Virus record (IMG/VR): IMGVR_UViG_3300042507_002545
Coordinates: 33,989 to 97,988 of that record
Origin: a virus
Direction: 5' to 3' (one strand)
DNA length: 64,000 nt
Shown one piece after another: positions 29,764 to 39,389 of the stretch. Every line of letters starts with the position of its first letter. Position 1 is the first letter of the stretch. The position numbers were made by a program, and so were the translations under genes. Below the pieces are notes generated by a model. The model ran no database searches and was not told where the DNA came from. It was given only the letters and a program-made list of their open reading frames with translations.

Positions 29764-30456
29764 ATGATAAGTACAAAAGATGTAGTAAGTACAACTGGTG
29801 GATCCAGTGTACCTAAAGTAATTCAACCAGGTAATGAAACATGTACAGTGTTGAACATTAAGCTAGAACCAGCTCGCTTTAAAGAAGGTGGTTATGATAT
29901 TATCCTTAACGTTGAAGGTCCAGCAATGGGCGATGACTTTGAAGGCTTTTGGATTAACAAAGACAACCAATCTTTGGGACGCCATTTAGGTCAAGTAGGT
30001 CGCATTCGTGCAAGTGAGTATCCTTATGCTGATGGTACTACTAAAAGTGGTATTGAGGTAAGTCGTGATAAAGAGCTTCTACGTTTCTTGCAATCTTTTT
30101 GTAAGGAAACTAAATCTCTTGAATGGTTTGTGCAGCAAGATAACAAGCATGAAACGATTGAATCTTTATTTGAGGCTTTCAACAATGATAAGCCATTCGC
30201 AGGTAAAGAAATTCGCATGTGTGTTGCGGGTAAAGAGTATGTGAATAAAGAAGGTTATACTAACTATGATTTATTCTTACCTAAGTATTCTCGTGGTCAA
30301 GTACCATTTGAGTCTGCTAGTATTGAAGAAAATTCTAGTAAAATTGTAACTTTTGATGAGCAAATCCACGTTAAGAAACGTAAAGTTGAAAGCGTAAGCT
30401 CATTTGGTGATGATCAGCCTGCAGCTCCAAAAGCTACAGGTGATTTTGAACTATAA
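29764..30456 (+). CDS. Probable single-stranded DNA-binding protein
   Basis: The 230-aa protein has a Gly-rich beta N-terminal domain and a charged C-terminus ending DDQPAAPKATGDFEL, like an SSB acidic tail. It sits between the Sak4-like ATPase and the primase. No OB-fold motif can be verified by eye, so the call rests on context and tail. Confidence 0.6.
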   Translation: MISTKDVVSTTGGSSVPKVIQPGNETCTVLNIKLEPARFKEGGYDIILNVEGPAMGDDFEGFWINKDNQSLGRHLGQVGRIRASEYPYADGTTKSGIEVSRDKELLRFLQSFCKETKSLEWFVQQDNKHETIESLFEAFNNDKPFAGKEIRMCVAGKEYVNKEGYTNYDLFLPKYSRGQVPFESASIEENSSKIVTFDEQIHVKKRKVESVSSFGDDQPAAPKATGDFEL

Positions 30457-30472
30457 TTTTTAATTGAATATG

Positions 30473-30498
30473 GAGGGGAGTGTAATGCTCCCCTTTTT
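30473..30498 (+). terminator. Terminator after the SSB-like gene
   Basis: GGGGAG-TGTAATG-CTCCCC forms a short stem with a T5 tail. Confidence 0.85.
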
Positions 30499-30516
30499 AT
30501 TCTTAATACATTTAAC

Positions 30517-31473
30517 ATGATTAGTACAAAATTACAAGCTACAACTGCTAATAGCATTCCATCTTATTGGGTGTTTGAACATTTTTGCAAATTAGATACT
30601 AAACTTGTTGGTCAAAATATAAAGATTAAATCTCCTTTTAATCCAGCGGAGACTAATCCTAGCTTTTGTATATATGTAAAAGGCAATAAATATTGCTTCA
30701 AAGATTTCTCTACAGATAATGGGGGTAATCATATTGAGTTTGTAAAACTTGTTTATAATTGCGATGCTATGCAGGCTGCAACAATTATGCTTGAGGAGTA
30801 CAACAAAACTATTGGATTAGATGATGAAAGGTTTATTGAACCTGAGGGTCGCTATGAAGTAACTAGCTATCAAGAAAGAAAGTGGACTAACCTAGACGCA
30901 GAATATTGGACGCAATTTAAGATTGATTCTAATACTCTTAACCATTATGATGTAAGACCTATTGAGTCTTATGTTATGGAGAAAGAGAATGCTCCAGATG
31001 TTACTATGAAAAGTGCATATTTCTATGGTTACTTTAGAAGTAGCGGCGAGTTGTATAAAATTTATCAGCCAAAAAATAAAGAGAACAAGTTTATAAAGGT
31101 TAATGGTTATATCCAGGGTACTGATCAATTAAAATTTGATAAACCTAATCTTATAATCTGCAGCTCTCTTAAAGATATTATGGCATTAAGCAAGTTTGGC
31201 TATAACGCTGAATTTGTAGCGCCGGATAGCGAAAATACAATGATTCCTAGCGGGTCAATTGCAATGTATAAAGATCGTTATAAGGCAATATGTACTCTAT
31301 TTGATTATGATGAAGCGGGTATAAGATCTGCAGATAAGTATAAAAAACTATATGGGATAAACAAAGTTATTCTACCTATGTCTAAAGACTTATCCGATTC
31401 TGTACGTGATTTTGGTATTCAAAAGGTACATGAAGAATTATTTCCTTTATTAAAAGAAGCATTAAAGAAATAA
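30517..31473 (+). CDS. DnaG-type primase with Toprim domain
   Basis: This 318-aa protein's N-terminal part (FNPAETNPSFCIYVKGNKYC, then FKDFS) has the CHC2-like fold segment but without a full set of zinc cysteines. The C-terminal part has the Toprim signature, including LIICSSLKDIMAL, the acidic LFDYDEAGIRSADKY loop and KDLSD. It makes primers for the phage fork, and the helicase is encoded separately upstream. Confidence 0.8.
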   Translation: MISTKLQATTANSIPSYWVFEHFCKLDTKLVGQNIKIKSPFNPAETNPSFCIYVKGNKYCFKDFSTDNGGNHIEFVKLVYNCDAMQAATIMLEEYNKTIGLDDERFIEPEGRYEVTSYQERKWTNLDAEYWTQFKIDSNTLNHYDVRPIESYVMEKENAPDVTMKSAYFYGYFRSSGELYKIYQPKNKENKFIKVNGYIQGTDQLKFDKPNLIICSSLKDIMALSKFGYNAEFVAPDSENTMIPSGSIAMYKDRYKAICTLFDYDEAGIRSADKYKKLYGINKVILPMSKDLSDSVRDFGIQKVHEELFPLLKEALKK

Positions 31474-31477
31474 AATT

Positions 31478-31750
31478 ATGGGAGAAGAGAATTTAAAATT
31501 AGCACATAGAATTTTACAGAATTCAACATATGGAATTATGCATGATTCGTTACCTGAAACTATACCTGCATATTATAATAATGATTACGAGAAGTTACTT
31601 GATCAGATTAGTCCGCTTTGTTTACCAGATCAAGCAGATAAAGTAATAGTTAAAATGCTTGATATAATTAAAGGTTATGATGCTGATGATACTCACCGGC
31701 ACGTAAATGATTTACTAATGCAAATAGCTAGAAAACATGTGGGTTTATAA
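31478..31750 (+). CDS. Unknown small helical protein
   Basis: The 90-aa acidic/helical product (MGEENLKLAHRILQNSTYGI) has no motif. It starts 4 nt after the primase stop and overlaps the next gene by 14 nt. Function unknown. Confidence 0.6.
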   Translation: MGEENLKLAHRILQNSTYGIMHDSLPETIPAYYNNDYEKLLDQISPLCLPDQADKVIVKMLDIIKGYDADDTHRHVNDLLMQIARKHVGL

Positions 31751-32153
31751 ATTAAAAGAATTCACCGAGGATATGATTCCTGATGGTGCTGTAGGATTTG
31801 TATACCAAATGGATGTTATCCTAGATGGTGAGCGCAAGTCCTACATTGGCAAGAAGAACTTCTTTGCAGATGTTAAGACTAAGCTTTCTAAGAAGGCATT
31901 GTCTACTGACAAACGTAAGAAGACTTACAAGCGTGTTAGAAAAATTGTATATCAAAATTACTATAGTAGTAATGAGAAACTTAAGGCAGCTCATAAGGCT
32001 GGAGTACAAATCAAAAGGACTATCCTAAAGATATGTTACTCTAAGACAGAGCTCTCTTATCAAGAAGTTAAATACCAATTTATGTGTGAGGTACTAGAGA
32101 AAGACTTCTGGTTAAACGCAAACATACTTGGTAGGTTTTATAAACAAAAGTAA
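31737..32153 (+). CDS. SegE/GIY-YIG-like nuclease
   Basis: The 138-aa protein has GFVYQMDV...KSYIGKKNF near the N-terminus (a degenerate GIY-x-YIG), a basic middle and ILKICYSKTELSYQEVKYQF near the end, which resembles SegE-type proteins of T-even phages. It may be a nuclease or a decayed homing-type protein. The catalytic residues are not certain. Confidence 0.6.
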   Translation: MWVYKLKEFTEDMIPDGAVGFVYQMDVILDGERKSYIGKKNFFADVKTKLSKKALSTDKRKKTYKRVRKIVYQNYYSSNEKLKAAHKAGVQIKRTILKICYSKTELSYQEVKYQFMCEVLEKDFWLNANILGRFYKQK

Positions 32154-32154
32154 T

Positions 32155-32514
32155 ATGGCAAGCTTAAAGACAGCAACCTTATTTGCAGCATTAAAAGATG
32201 CTGGTGTAACACATGTAGAAATTAGATATGATGGCGGAGGAGACTCTGGCCAGGTGGAAGATGTAGAATTTTATGGAGCCAATGGAGATAACACTGCTCT
32301 TAATGATATGTATGAGGGAGATCTACAAGACCTAGCTTATCATATACTTGAGGAGCATTATCAGTATGACTGGTATAATAATGATGGTGGTTATGGAACT
32401 ATAGATATTGACTTTGAAGAAGAACCTCCTACTATAAATATTAATGGTTACGTAAGAAATCTTACTGATGCTTATGGTTCAGTTGATCTTACAGATATAA
32501 AGTGGCAAGAGTAA
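32155..32514 (+). CDS. DUF6878-like protein
   Basis: I chose ATG 32155 (MASLKTATLFAALKDAGVTH, 119 aa), 1 nt after the previous stop. The segment HVEIRYDGGGDSGQVEDVEF is typical of a small phage/plasmid family known as DUF6878. Function unknown. Its stop overlaps the next start. Confidence 0.65.
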   Translation: MASLKTATLFAALKDAGVTHVEIRYDGGGDSGQVEDVEFYGANGDNTALNDMYEGDLQDLAYHILEEHYQYDWYNNDGGYGTIDIDFEEEPPTININGYVRNLTDAYGSVDLTDIKWQE

Positions 32515-32855
32515 TGGCGCATCCATATGATCATGCTCGCAGCTCTGCTAAGAAGTGGGGCGGTGAACCTGACGAGTACCTCCATATCCATAATTGGTTC
32601 GATGAAACTAAGGCGTGGTATGGTCACAGCATGCATAGATTATTCAGGCATCACAGTGAAGGTATCTTTGAATGTGAAAGGGTCTTCGGACCTTTTTTTG
32701 TTAACTCTAAGGGTAAAAAAGTTATGACTCGCTATGTAGGTGAGCAACATGTAAAAGAAGATTGCAATGGTTATCTACCAAGTGCAAAGGAGTGGATTAC
32801 TAATATGAATAACCCTCCGGTATGGATGTTAAAAACATTAAAAATAGAAGACTAA
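32514..32855 (+). CDS. DUF6915-like protein
   Basis: From ATG 32514 the 113-aa product (MAHPYDHARSSAKKWGG...) has multiple conserved His/Trp: HIHNWFDETKAW and RLFRHHSEGIFECERVFG. It belongs to a phage family of unknown function, DUF6915 in my recall. The start overlaps the previous stop. Confidence 0.65.
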   Translation: MAHPYDHARSSAKKWGGEPDEYLHIHNWFDETKAWYGHSMHRLFRHHSEGIFECERVFGPFFVNSKGKKVMTRYVGEQHVKEDCNGYLPSAKEWITNMNNPPVWMLKTLKIED

Positions 32856-33262
32856 TGGGAGAAGTATTTAAACTTGATGAGACAACATATAAGAACTTGT
32901 TGTCAATGGCTAAGTCTGTAGATAGAGAGAATCACATTGTGGTTAAGAATCTTATTGACTCCTCAGATATTGAGGCTAACTTACCCTTTGTACTTATGTT
33001 ATATAAGGAAGCTGGGTATAAGAATATAAATCTTGAACAAGATACCATAGAAAAGATAAAGAGCTTTACTGGTATTACTTACGGTAATGCATTAACATGG
33101 AATCATATGTATGAGATTCTTCACAAGAATGTGAATGTTGATCCTATAGCTATGGCGTTCTTTATTAACAGATTTGCAGAAGAGTTAGGGAAGCAATTAG
33201 AAACTGCTGGTTTCACTTTCATGGAGAAGTATCAACTAACATTAATAGCTAAAGGTAAATGA
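32855..33262 (+). CDS. Unknown helical protein upstream of the vWA gene
   Basis: ATG 32855 (MGEVFKLDETTYKNLL) overlaps the previous TAA, and the product is 135 aa. It is helical and Ile/Asn-rich with no motif. Its stop overlaps the next ATG by 4 nt. Confidence 0.6.
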   Translation: MGEVFKLDETTYKNLLSMAKSVDRENHIVVKNLIDSSDIEANLPFVLMLYKEAGYKNINLEQDTIEKIKSFTGITYGNALTWNHMYEILHKNVNVDPIAMAFFINRFAEELGKQLETAGFTFMEKYQLTLIAKGK

Positions 33263-34452
33263 CAAAACAAGATAGTCTAGCTAAGGCTAGCAAAGAACTA
33301 ATGTTAAAAGAGCCCTTCTATGGGCTCTTTCTCATTGGACTAAATAAACTATGGAGCAATCGTGTTCCTACTGCAGGTGTATGCAAGCATAATATAAACT
33401 TCCAGTTAATGATTAACGAGGAGTTTTGGGAAAGCTTGAGTCCTGAACATCACATAGGTCTACTAAAGCATGAGTTATTGCATATTGCATTCTTTCATCT
33501 TACTATACACAATGATTTCCCAGATAAGAATCTGGCTAACATTGCTATGGACTTGGAGATTAATCAGTATATAGATGCACAGTATCTTCCTGACGGTGGT
33601 TGTACTATTGACAATGAGATGTTTGCACCTATGAATCTTCCTGCTAAGGCTGGCTGTAGAGAGTATTATAAACTACTGCAACAGCAGCTAGATAATGGAG
33701 ATGGTACTAGCAAGTTTGAGCAGATGATGAAAGCTATGGCAGAAGGTCAACCTACTTATGGTAATGGTCAACCTATTCCTGATCATAGCACATGGGATGA
33801 TTTCAAAGACTTAAGTGAAGCTGAACAAAAACTTATACAAAAGCAAGTTGAGCATCAACTTAAGGAGATTGCAGAACAAATAGAAAAGTCTAGAGGTCAT
33901 GTACCTGGAGAACTCAAGGGTTTACTAGACAAGCTTAACAGTAGTGAGCCAGCTAAGTTTGACTGGAAGTCTTATCTTAGAAGGTTTACTGGAGGTAGTC
34001 AGAAAGTATTTACTAAGAAGTTGAGACGTAAGTTTAATAAAAGATTTGAGGATAACCCAGGTCTTAAGATTAAACACCGTAAGCACATCTTAGTTGCTGT
34101 AGATACTAGCGGTTCCGTTAGTGATAAGGAAGTACAAGAGTTCTTCCATGAGATTGATCATATCAATAAGACAGGTGCAGAGATAACTATTGTACAATGT
34201 GATTCAAGAATTCAACATATTGGCAAGTACAAGGCCGGAGATAAGATTGAAATTCATGGACGCGGAGGTACTGAGTTTGACCCTGTATTAGAATTGTATA
34301 ATAATAACCAAGATAAATATACTTGTCTAGTATATCTAACAGATGGTGAATGTAGTTGTAGTGTAAAGCCTGTTGGCAAATTATTGTGGGTAATTTCTAC
34401 CCGTGGAAGTATAAATAAAGACCTACCTGGTCCGCAAATTAAATTAAACTAA
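33259..34452 (+). CDS. vWA-like protein with metallopeptidase-type N-domain (DUF2201-like)
   Basis: In this 397-aa protein the N-terminal half has the zincin motif HELLH with a downstream acidic helix. The C-terminal half has a vWA MIDAS (DTSGSVS) and GRGGTEFDPVL. This combination is known as DUF2201 or VWA-like metallopeptidase proteins and pairs with MoxR ATPases. Proteolysis itself is not proven, since the zinc third ligand was not confirmed. Confidence 0.8.
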   Translation: MTKQDSLAKASKELMLKEPFYGLFLIGLNKLWSNRVPTAGVCKHNINFQLMINEEFWESLSPEHHIGLLKHELLHIAFFHLTIHNDFPDKNLANIAMDLEINQYIDAQYLPDGGCTIDNEMFAPMNLPAKAGCREYYKLLQQQLDNGDGTSKFEQMMKAMAEGQPTYGNGQPIPDHSTWDDFKDLSEAEQKLIQKQVEHQLKEIAEQIEKSRGHVPGELKGLLDKLNSSEPAKFDWKSYLRRFTGGSQKVFTKKLRRKFNKRFEDNPGLKIKHRKHILVAVDTSGSVSDKEVQEFFHEIDHINKTGAEITIVQCDSRIQHIGKYKAGDKIEIHGRGGTEFDPVLELYNNNQDKYTCLVYLTDGECSCSVKPVGKLLWVISTRGSINKDLPGPQIKLN

Positions 34453-34457
34453 GCATT

Positions 34458-35648
34458 ATGAGCGCAAATCAAGTTAACTTAAACACAGACGAGTTGAAGA
34501 CCTTTATTGGTCACATTGTAAAGAATAATCAACATATTCAAGCTGACGGGAAGATTCCTGTAGCAGTGAATATTGAAGGTGAGGCCGGTATCGGTAAGAC
34601 AACCACTATTTTGCAGATTGGTAAAGAACTAGGACTAGATGTAGTTAAGTTGAACCTTGCACAGATCGAGGAGTTAGGTGACCTTACAGGTTTTCCTATT
34701 AAGGAGTTTGAAGTAGTTAAGACTACAGATGATGGAAAGAAGGTAGCCAAGTGGGTGCCTGAGAACATCATGCCTATGTATATTCAGAATAAATATGTTC
34801 CTAGTGGAGAAAAGCGTATGGGTTATGCTACTCCAGAATGGATTCAAGGTAAGGAGCAAGGTGGTATCTTAATCTTAGATGACTATAGCCGTGCTGACCA
34901 AAGATTTACCCAAGCGGCGATGGAATTAATTGACCGTCAAAAGTATATCTCATGGGAGTTACCAAAGAACTGGCATATTGTATTGACTAGTAACCCAGAC
35001 AATGGTGACTATCAAGTAACATCTATGGATGCTGCACAAAAGACTCGCTTTATTACAGCTTACTTAAAGTTTGATGTAGATTGCTGGGCTCGTTGGGCAG
35101 AGCAAAATAGTATTGACTCTCGTTGTATTAACTTTTTGTTGATGCATCCTGAGTTGGTTACACAGACAACTAATGCTCGTAGTATTACTACTTTCTTTAA
35201 CAGTATCTCTAGCATAGAGAACTTTGAGCAGGACTTACCGCTTATCCAAATGATTGGTGAGGGTAGTGTAGGAAGCGAGTTCGCTACTCTATTTACTACA
35301 TTCATTAATAACAAGTTGGACAAGTTGATTACTCCTAAAGATATGTTGACTAACAACAGCTGGGAGTATGTTAAGGGTCAGATGAATAACTGTGTTGGTA
35401 AGGATGATGCATACCGTGCAGACATCGCTAGTATTCTAGCATTGCGCTTCACTAACTATGCGGTTCACTATAGCACAGATAACACTGTAGATCAAAAGAT
35501 CATTGACCGTGTTACCAACTTCATCACTGATAAGGACATCTTCACTAATGACTTGAAGTATGCTATTATCAAGGGTATCCTTAATGGAAGTAAGAAGTTC
35601 ACCAAGTTAATGTTAAACGCTAATATCGCTGCTATTGCAGTTAAGTAA
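34458..35648 (+). CDS. MoxR-type AAA+ ATPase
   Basis: The 396-aa protein has Walker A (GEAGIGKTTTI), a Walker-B-like GGILILDDYSRAD and a sensor-1-like VLTSNPDNG. MoxR ATPases act with vWA partners as chaperones that insert cofactors or activate complexes. It starts 5 nt after the vWA gene, the standard arrangement. Confidence 0.85.
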   Translation: MSANQVNLNTDELKTFIGHIVKNNQHIQADGKIPVAVNIEGEAGIGKTTTILQIGKELGLDVVKLNLAQIEELGDLTGFPIKEFEVVKTTDDGKKVAKWVPENIMPMYIQNKYVPSGEKRMGYATPEWIQGKEQGGILILDDYSRADQRFTQAAMELIDRQKYISWELPKNWHIVLTSNPDNGDYQVTSMDAAQKTRFITAYLKFDVDCWARWAEQNSIDSRCINFLLMHPELVTQTTNARSITTFFNSISSIENFEQDLPLIQMIGEGSVGSEFATLFTTFINNKLDKLITPKDMLTNNSWEYVKGQMNNCVGKDDAYRADIASILALRFTNYAVHYSTDNTVDQKIIDRVTNFITDKDIFTNDLKYAIIKGILNGSKKFTKLMLNANIAAIAVK

Positions 35649-36760
35649 TGAAAATGGATTTGAATCTCGGTAATGTTACAGACACCATGCTGAAGCAGTT
35701 ACCATTTATTAAAGAAAAGGTAAGATATGCCAGTGTAGATAAGAAGCATAAGGCTCTTCCACACACATGGCTATATACTGTAGATGATGATTCAGTAGAA
35801 AAGATTAATGCACTCCTCAAGGGGGGTGCATTAGTTTCTCTTCCCGCTAAATCTAAAGGGTACGTGATACCCGGTTGTAAATATAGTGTTACTCAGTTGA
35901 GAGACATTGCTCGTATAAATAACTGGACCATTACTAATGACGCATCTAAAGCAGATTTCTTTATCGGTCACAGTAATAATGTGAGTAGAGGTAATGCGGA
36001 TCAGCAAGTTCCTAATGCTCTCATAGCTAGCGCCTGTCCTATTATGAAGTATGATATGCCTGATTTTTTTAGTAGGGACAAAGTAAAACTAAAAGGTGGT
36101 GTCTTTAATACTATAACGGATACTGAGAGCTGGATGGCATTTTCTAAATCATACTACCGCTATTATGATTCTTGGTCACCCCTACATAATAATGAATGGA
36201 CATATAACTTCTTACATCCAAGAACTGTAGAGATGTTATACCGCATTCTATCTATGAAGACACCTGTTATAGATGAGGACTTGATCTTCAATTCTATAGA
36301 GCGTATTACCATAGATGATTCTATATACAGAACTTTGACTACAATGTTCAACTCTGATATGGAGAACCGTGCAGTAGCTGCAGAAATGGTGTTCAATTGT
36401 AACTATGATGCCTCTATGTATTACATCTATAAGCTTCTTAAGGAAGATTATTATCAGGTGACTAATGCTATGAGTAATGCTAATATTAAAATCATGCATG
36501 ATAAGTTAGACTTTAACGGTCTTAGATATACTAGTTATCCTGCAGCTATAAAACTATTCCTAAAGAAAGGTTGGTTAACTGAGGAAATCTATGATAATCT
36601 TATTATGGATACCATTGAAGAGAATATTAAAGACAATCTCTCTGATGAGGCAAGAAAGTTTGTAAAACTTACACCTTCCTGGGCCAAGACTTACCAAGAG
36701 TTTATGGAGGAAAATAAACCTAAAGAGGAGCCTAAAACTGAAGCTCCATTACCATTTTAA
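35648..36760 (+). CDS. MoxR-associated unknown protein, paralogue 1
   Basis: The 370-aa product overlaps the MoxR stop by 1 nt. It has SKADFFIGH and a block around residues 220-265 (TLTTMFNSDMENRAVAAEMV then CNYDASMYYIYKLL) that recurs in the next gene at the same position. The C-terminal end is Pro/Glu-rich. It may be a substrate or target of the MoxR-vWA pair. Confidence 0.7.
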   Translation: MKMDLNLGNVTDTMLKQLPFIKEKVRYASVDKKHKALPHTWLYTVDDDSVEKINALLKGGALVSLPAKSKGYVIPGCKYSVTQLRDIARINNWTITNDASKADFFIGHSNNVSRGNADQQVPNALIASACPIMKYDMPDFFSRDKVKLKGGVFNTITDTESWMAFSKSYYRYYDSWSPLHNNEWTYNFLHPRTVEMLYRILSMKTPVIDEDLIFNSIERITIDDSIYRTLTTMFNSDMENRAVAAEMVFNCNYDASMYYIYKLLKEDYYQVTNAMSNANIKIMHDKLDFNGLRYTSYPAAIKLFLKKGWLTEEIYDNLIMDTIEENIKDNLSDEARKFVKLTPSWAKTYQEFMEENKPKEEPKTEAPLPF

Positions 36761-36762
36761 TT

Positions 36763-37887
36763 ATGATACAAGAACAACTAACACTTACTGTAAGTAATAA
36801 TGAGCTAGTACTTATACCTAGCCGTGTACTAGTAGATGATAAGAAAAAATATCTACATTACCGCTGGAGTGAAAATGAATATATAAAAGTATTCAAGCAG
36901 GCAACTGCTGATAAGAAACTAGATCTTACTAATGTAAAAACAATTTACTTCGCACCTAAGTGCAGTATTCCTAGAGATAAGGCTAAGCCTTTCTTGGAGG
37001 AGAAGAAGATCAAAACTGTTAGAGATAGGGATGCTGCAGATATTATTATTGCAGGTGTAGATTCTATAGAGGCAGGTCTAGACACAAAGCACCTGTATTA
37101 TGTAAAAACTTCTGATATAATACCATTTGCTAATGGTTTTAAAATTGGAGGTAATGTACATAATATTACAGAGCAGCTAGCTACTTACCCAGGCAAGCAT
37201 GTTATTGTAGATAGAAATGTTGTAGCCGCATTTTATATGAGTAATCATGTTAGTCCGCTTAAAAGTCTTTATGGTACGGCATTACAGGGTAAATCATTTA
37301 GAAGCGGAGACTACTATGGTGAGTATATAACAACCGTAATAGATGACTTCTTACTTGATAGTTCAAACCTTAGTAATGTTTATTCACAAGAAGTATTTAA
37401 TAATCTTATTGGTGACACAGTTATTGATAGAGATGCCTTTGAATCTTTGAGAACTATGCTCAATAGTATGGATAAGGATAATCACTTAGTTGCAATGACC
37501 ATTATGGCCGGATGTAACTATGAGAAAAGCTTTGTGTACTTGGCATTGCTGCTTGAGGAATTTGGTAGAAACGCTATCTATAACCACAAGTATAGAAACA
37601 CTGTGGGCTTTAAGTCTTTGACTAACTGGCTTGGTTATAATAAGTACCGTTGGGATAAAGATGCTATCCTAGATGTATCTATAGAGAAAGGGTTACTAAC
37701 TCATGAGCTATTAGATACTGTTAAGGCTAGTGTATTAAATGAGGCTAGAACTTTTAGTAGCAACTTTGAAGTTGTAGATGTTAGATTAACAGCTGATGTG
37801 CAAGCTAAGGTAGATAAACTTTTAAATAAACAAAATGATAGACTTCCAAGCGGAGGAGAACTTCTACAAGAAGAAGTTTTACTTTAG
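36763..37887 (+). CDS. MoxR-associated unknown protein, paralogue 2
   Basis: The 374-aa product shares the block at residues about 222-268 (SLRTMLNSMDKDNHLVAMTI then CNYEKSFVYLALLLEE) with its neighbour, and overall design, but low identity. It overlaps the nuclease gene by 53 nt. Two paralogues next to MoxR-vWA suggest they form the complex or its targets. Confidence 0.7.
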   Translation: MIQEQLTLTVSNNELVLIPSRVLVDDKKKYLHYRWSENEYIKVFKQATADKKLDLTNVKTIYFAPKCSIPRDKAKPFLEEKKIKTVRDRDAADIIIAGVDSIEAGLDTKHLYYVKTSDIIPFANGFKIGGNVHNITEQLATYPGKHVIVDRNVVAAFYMSNHVSPLKSLYGTALQGKSFRSGDYYGEYITTVIDDFLLDSSNLSNVYSQEVFNNLIGDTVIDRDAFESLRTMLNSMDKDNHLVAMTIMAGCNYEKSFVYLALLLEEFGRNAIYNHKYRNTVGFKSLTNWLGYNKYRWDKDAILDVSIEKGLLTHELLDTVKASVLNEARTFSSNFEVVDVRLTADVQAKVDKLLNKQNDRLPSGGELLQEEVLL

Positions 37888-38803
37888 TTATTCCGGGTTC
37901 AACAAGTTGTTGTTTGCCCCAAGTGCATTTTATAAACACTATATCCTGAACCAAAGAGAGGACAAGATGGAGCAGCACCTGATTGAAGGTAGCTTGCTTC
38001 ACTGTCTTCTCCTAGAGGAGGATAAGTTTCATGAGAAGTATGTGGTGTCCCCGGTAAATTTGCCGGGTGACAGCATTAAGAATGTTGTTGACAAGGTATT
38101 CACAAGAGCCTGGGCTAATAACAATCTTGACTTATCTTTGGAGCAGAATGAGTTTGAAATCCTTGAAATATTAAAGGATATAAACTTGTATCAGAGTCTC
38201 AAAACTGATGCACAAAGAGTTGAGAAAGTAATAACTGACGCAAGTATAAGTTACTATAACTTCTTAACTACAAAGGGTGACAAGGCTGTTATAGACGAGG
38301 AAACCCTGAACAAAGTAAAAGGTTATGCTGAGATCGTAAGATCTAATGAGAAGATTACAAACTTACTCAACATAGGGAGCCCCTTTAGTATGAGTGAGGT
38401 GCCGTTTGTAATGGACACACAGTATGCCTTTGGTCTTAGAGGTTTTGTAGATAATGTTAACATTGATCATGGTGCCAAAGTGATTTATATTAATGATCTC
38501 AAGACTAGCGGAAAACTGTTACAAGATTTCCCTGAAACCATAGAGTATTATAAGTACTGGTTGCAAGCTGCAGTGTACTGTAAATTAGTAAGAGCTAACT
38601 ATGGCTTAAGTGATTACAAGATTAAGTTTCATTTCATAGTGGTTGACAAGCTCACCCAGTGTTATGCATTTGAAGTTAGTCAAGTAACTCTTGATAGCTG
38701 GATGGATAGGCTTGATGAAGTAATGAAAATTGCAGACTATCATTACACAAATAGAAAATTTGACTTACCTTATGAATATGAAGTAGGTAATGTAATCTTG
38801 TAA
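37835..38803 (+). CDS. PD-(D/E)XK nuclease (RecB/DUF3799-like)
   Basis: In this 322-aa protein, GSLLHCLLLEE near the start, LRGFVDNVNID with IYINDLKTSG (D...DxK) and YWLQAAVYC (QxxxY) follow the RecB-like nuclease family often paired with Sak/RecA-type proteins. It probably resects DNA ends for single-strand annealing with the Sak4-like ATPase. Confidence 0.8.
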   Translation: MIDFQAEENFYKKKFYFSYSGFNKLLFAPSAFYKHYILNQREDKMEQHLIEGSLLHCLLLEEDKFHEKYVVSPVNLPGDSIKNVVDKVFTRAWANNNLDLSLEQNEFEILEILKDINLYQSLKTDAQRVEKVITDASISYYNFLTTKGDKAVIDEETLNKVKGYAEIVRSNEKITNLLNIGSPFSMSEVPFVMDTQYAFGLRGFVDNVNIDHGAKVIYINDLKTSGKLLQDFPETIEYYKYWLQAAVYCKLVRANYGLSDYKIKFHFIVVDKLTQCYAFEVSQVTLDSWMDRLDEVMKIADYHYTNRKFDLPYEYEVGNVIL

Positions 38804-38816
38804 AACAATCATCTCA

Positions 38817-39386
38817 ATGATTAATAAATTGTATACTGATCATTTCCAAAAGTCACGTGCATTTTTGTACCCACTTTTAGGAATAAGAAGAGGTGCTATT
38901 ATAACTCCTATGGAGACTTATGTCGCATGGGAGGATGAGTTTCTTGCAGAAGATAGGAAACTTATATTAACATATCACCTAAGGGAAGATAAGGAGTTCT
39001 CAGATTTTGAGAAAGCCAAATTACTTGATAACAGTTTATTGTGTGACTTTAGAGAAACAAACCATAAAGTTGGTGTATATATCTTCGACTATGAAGGTTT
39101 TGCCAATGATTGGGATTGTTTCCTTAAAGGTCATTACTCTAAGATGTCTGCTGCTGTTAAACGCAGAATACTAGACTTCTTTAAAAACAATCACAGTAAT
39201 TATAAATACTTAGAAAGTTATCTATACCCTGAAAAGTATTTTAAAACTTATGCAGAACTACTTGATGTACCTATTGAAGTACTACAGGAAGTTGGTGAGC
39301 TTGCTAGTCCACCAGATATTGCTAAAGAAACTTTACGCCTAAAGGCTGAAGAACTAATTAATTTTAATATTTTTGAAAAAAAGTAA
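38817..39386 (+). CDS. Unknown 189-aa protein
   Basis: The product has a charged, helical composition with a YDYEG/FDYEGFANDW segment but no known motif. It lies between the nuclease and a conserved small gene in the replication operon. A role in replication or nucleotide metabolism is guessed only from position. Confidence 0.6.
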   Translation: MINKLYTDHFQKSRAFLYPLLGIRRGAIITPMETYVAWEDEFLAEDRKLILTYHLREDKEFSDFEKAKLLDNSLLCDFRETNHKVGVYIFDYEGFANDWDCFLKGHYSKMSAAVKRRILDFFKNNHSNYKYLESYLYPEKYFKTYAELLDVPIEVLQEVGELASPPDIAKETLRLKAEELINFNIFEKK

Positions 39387-39389
39387 TTT

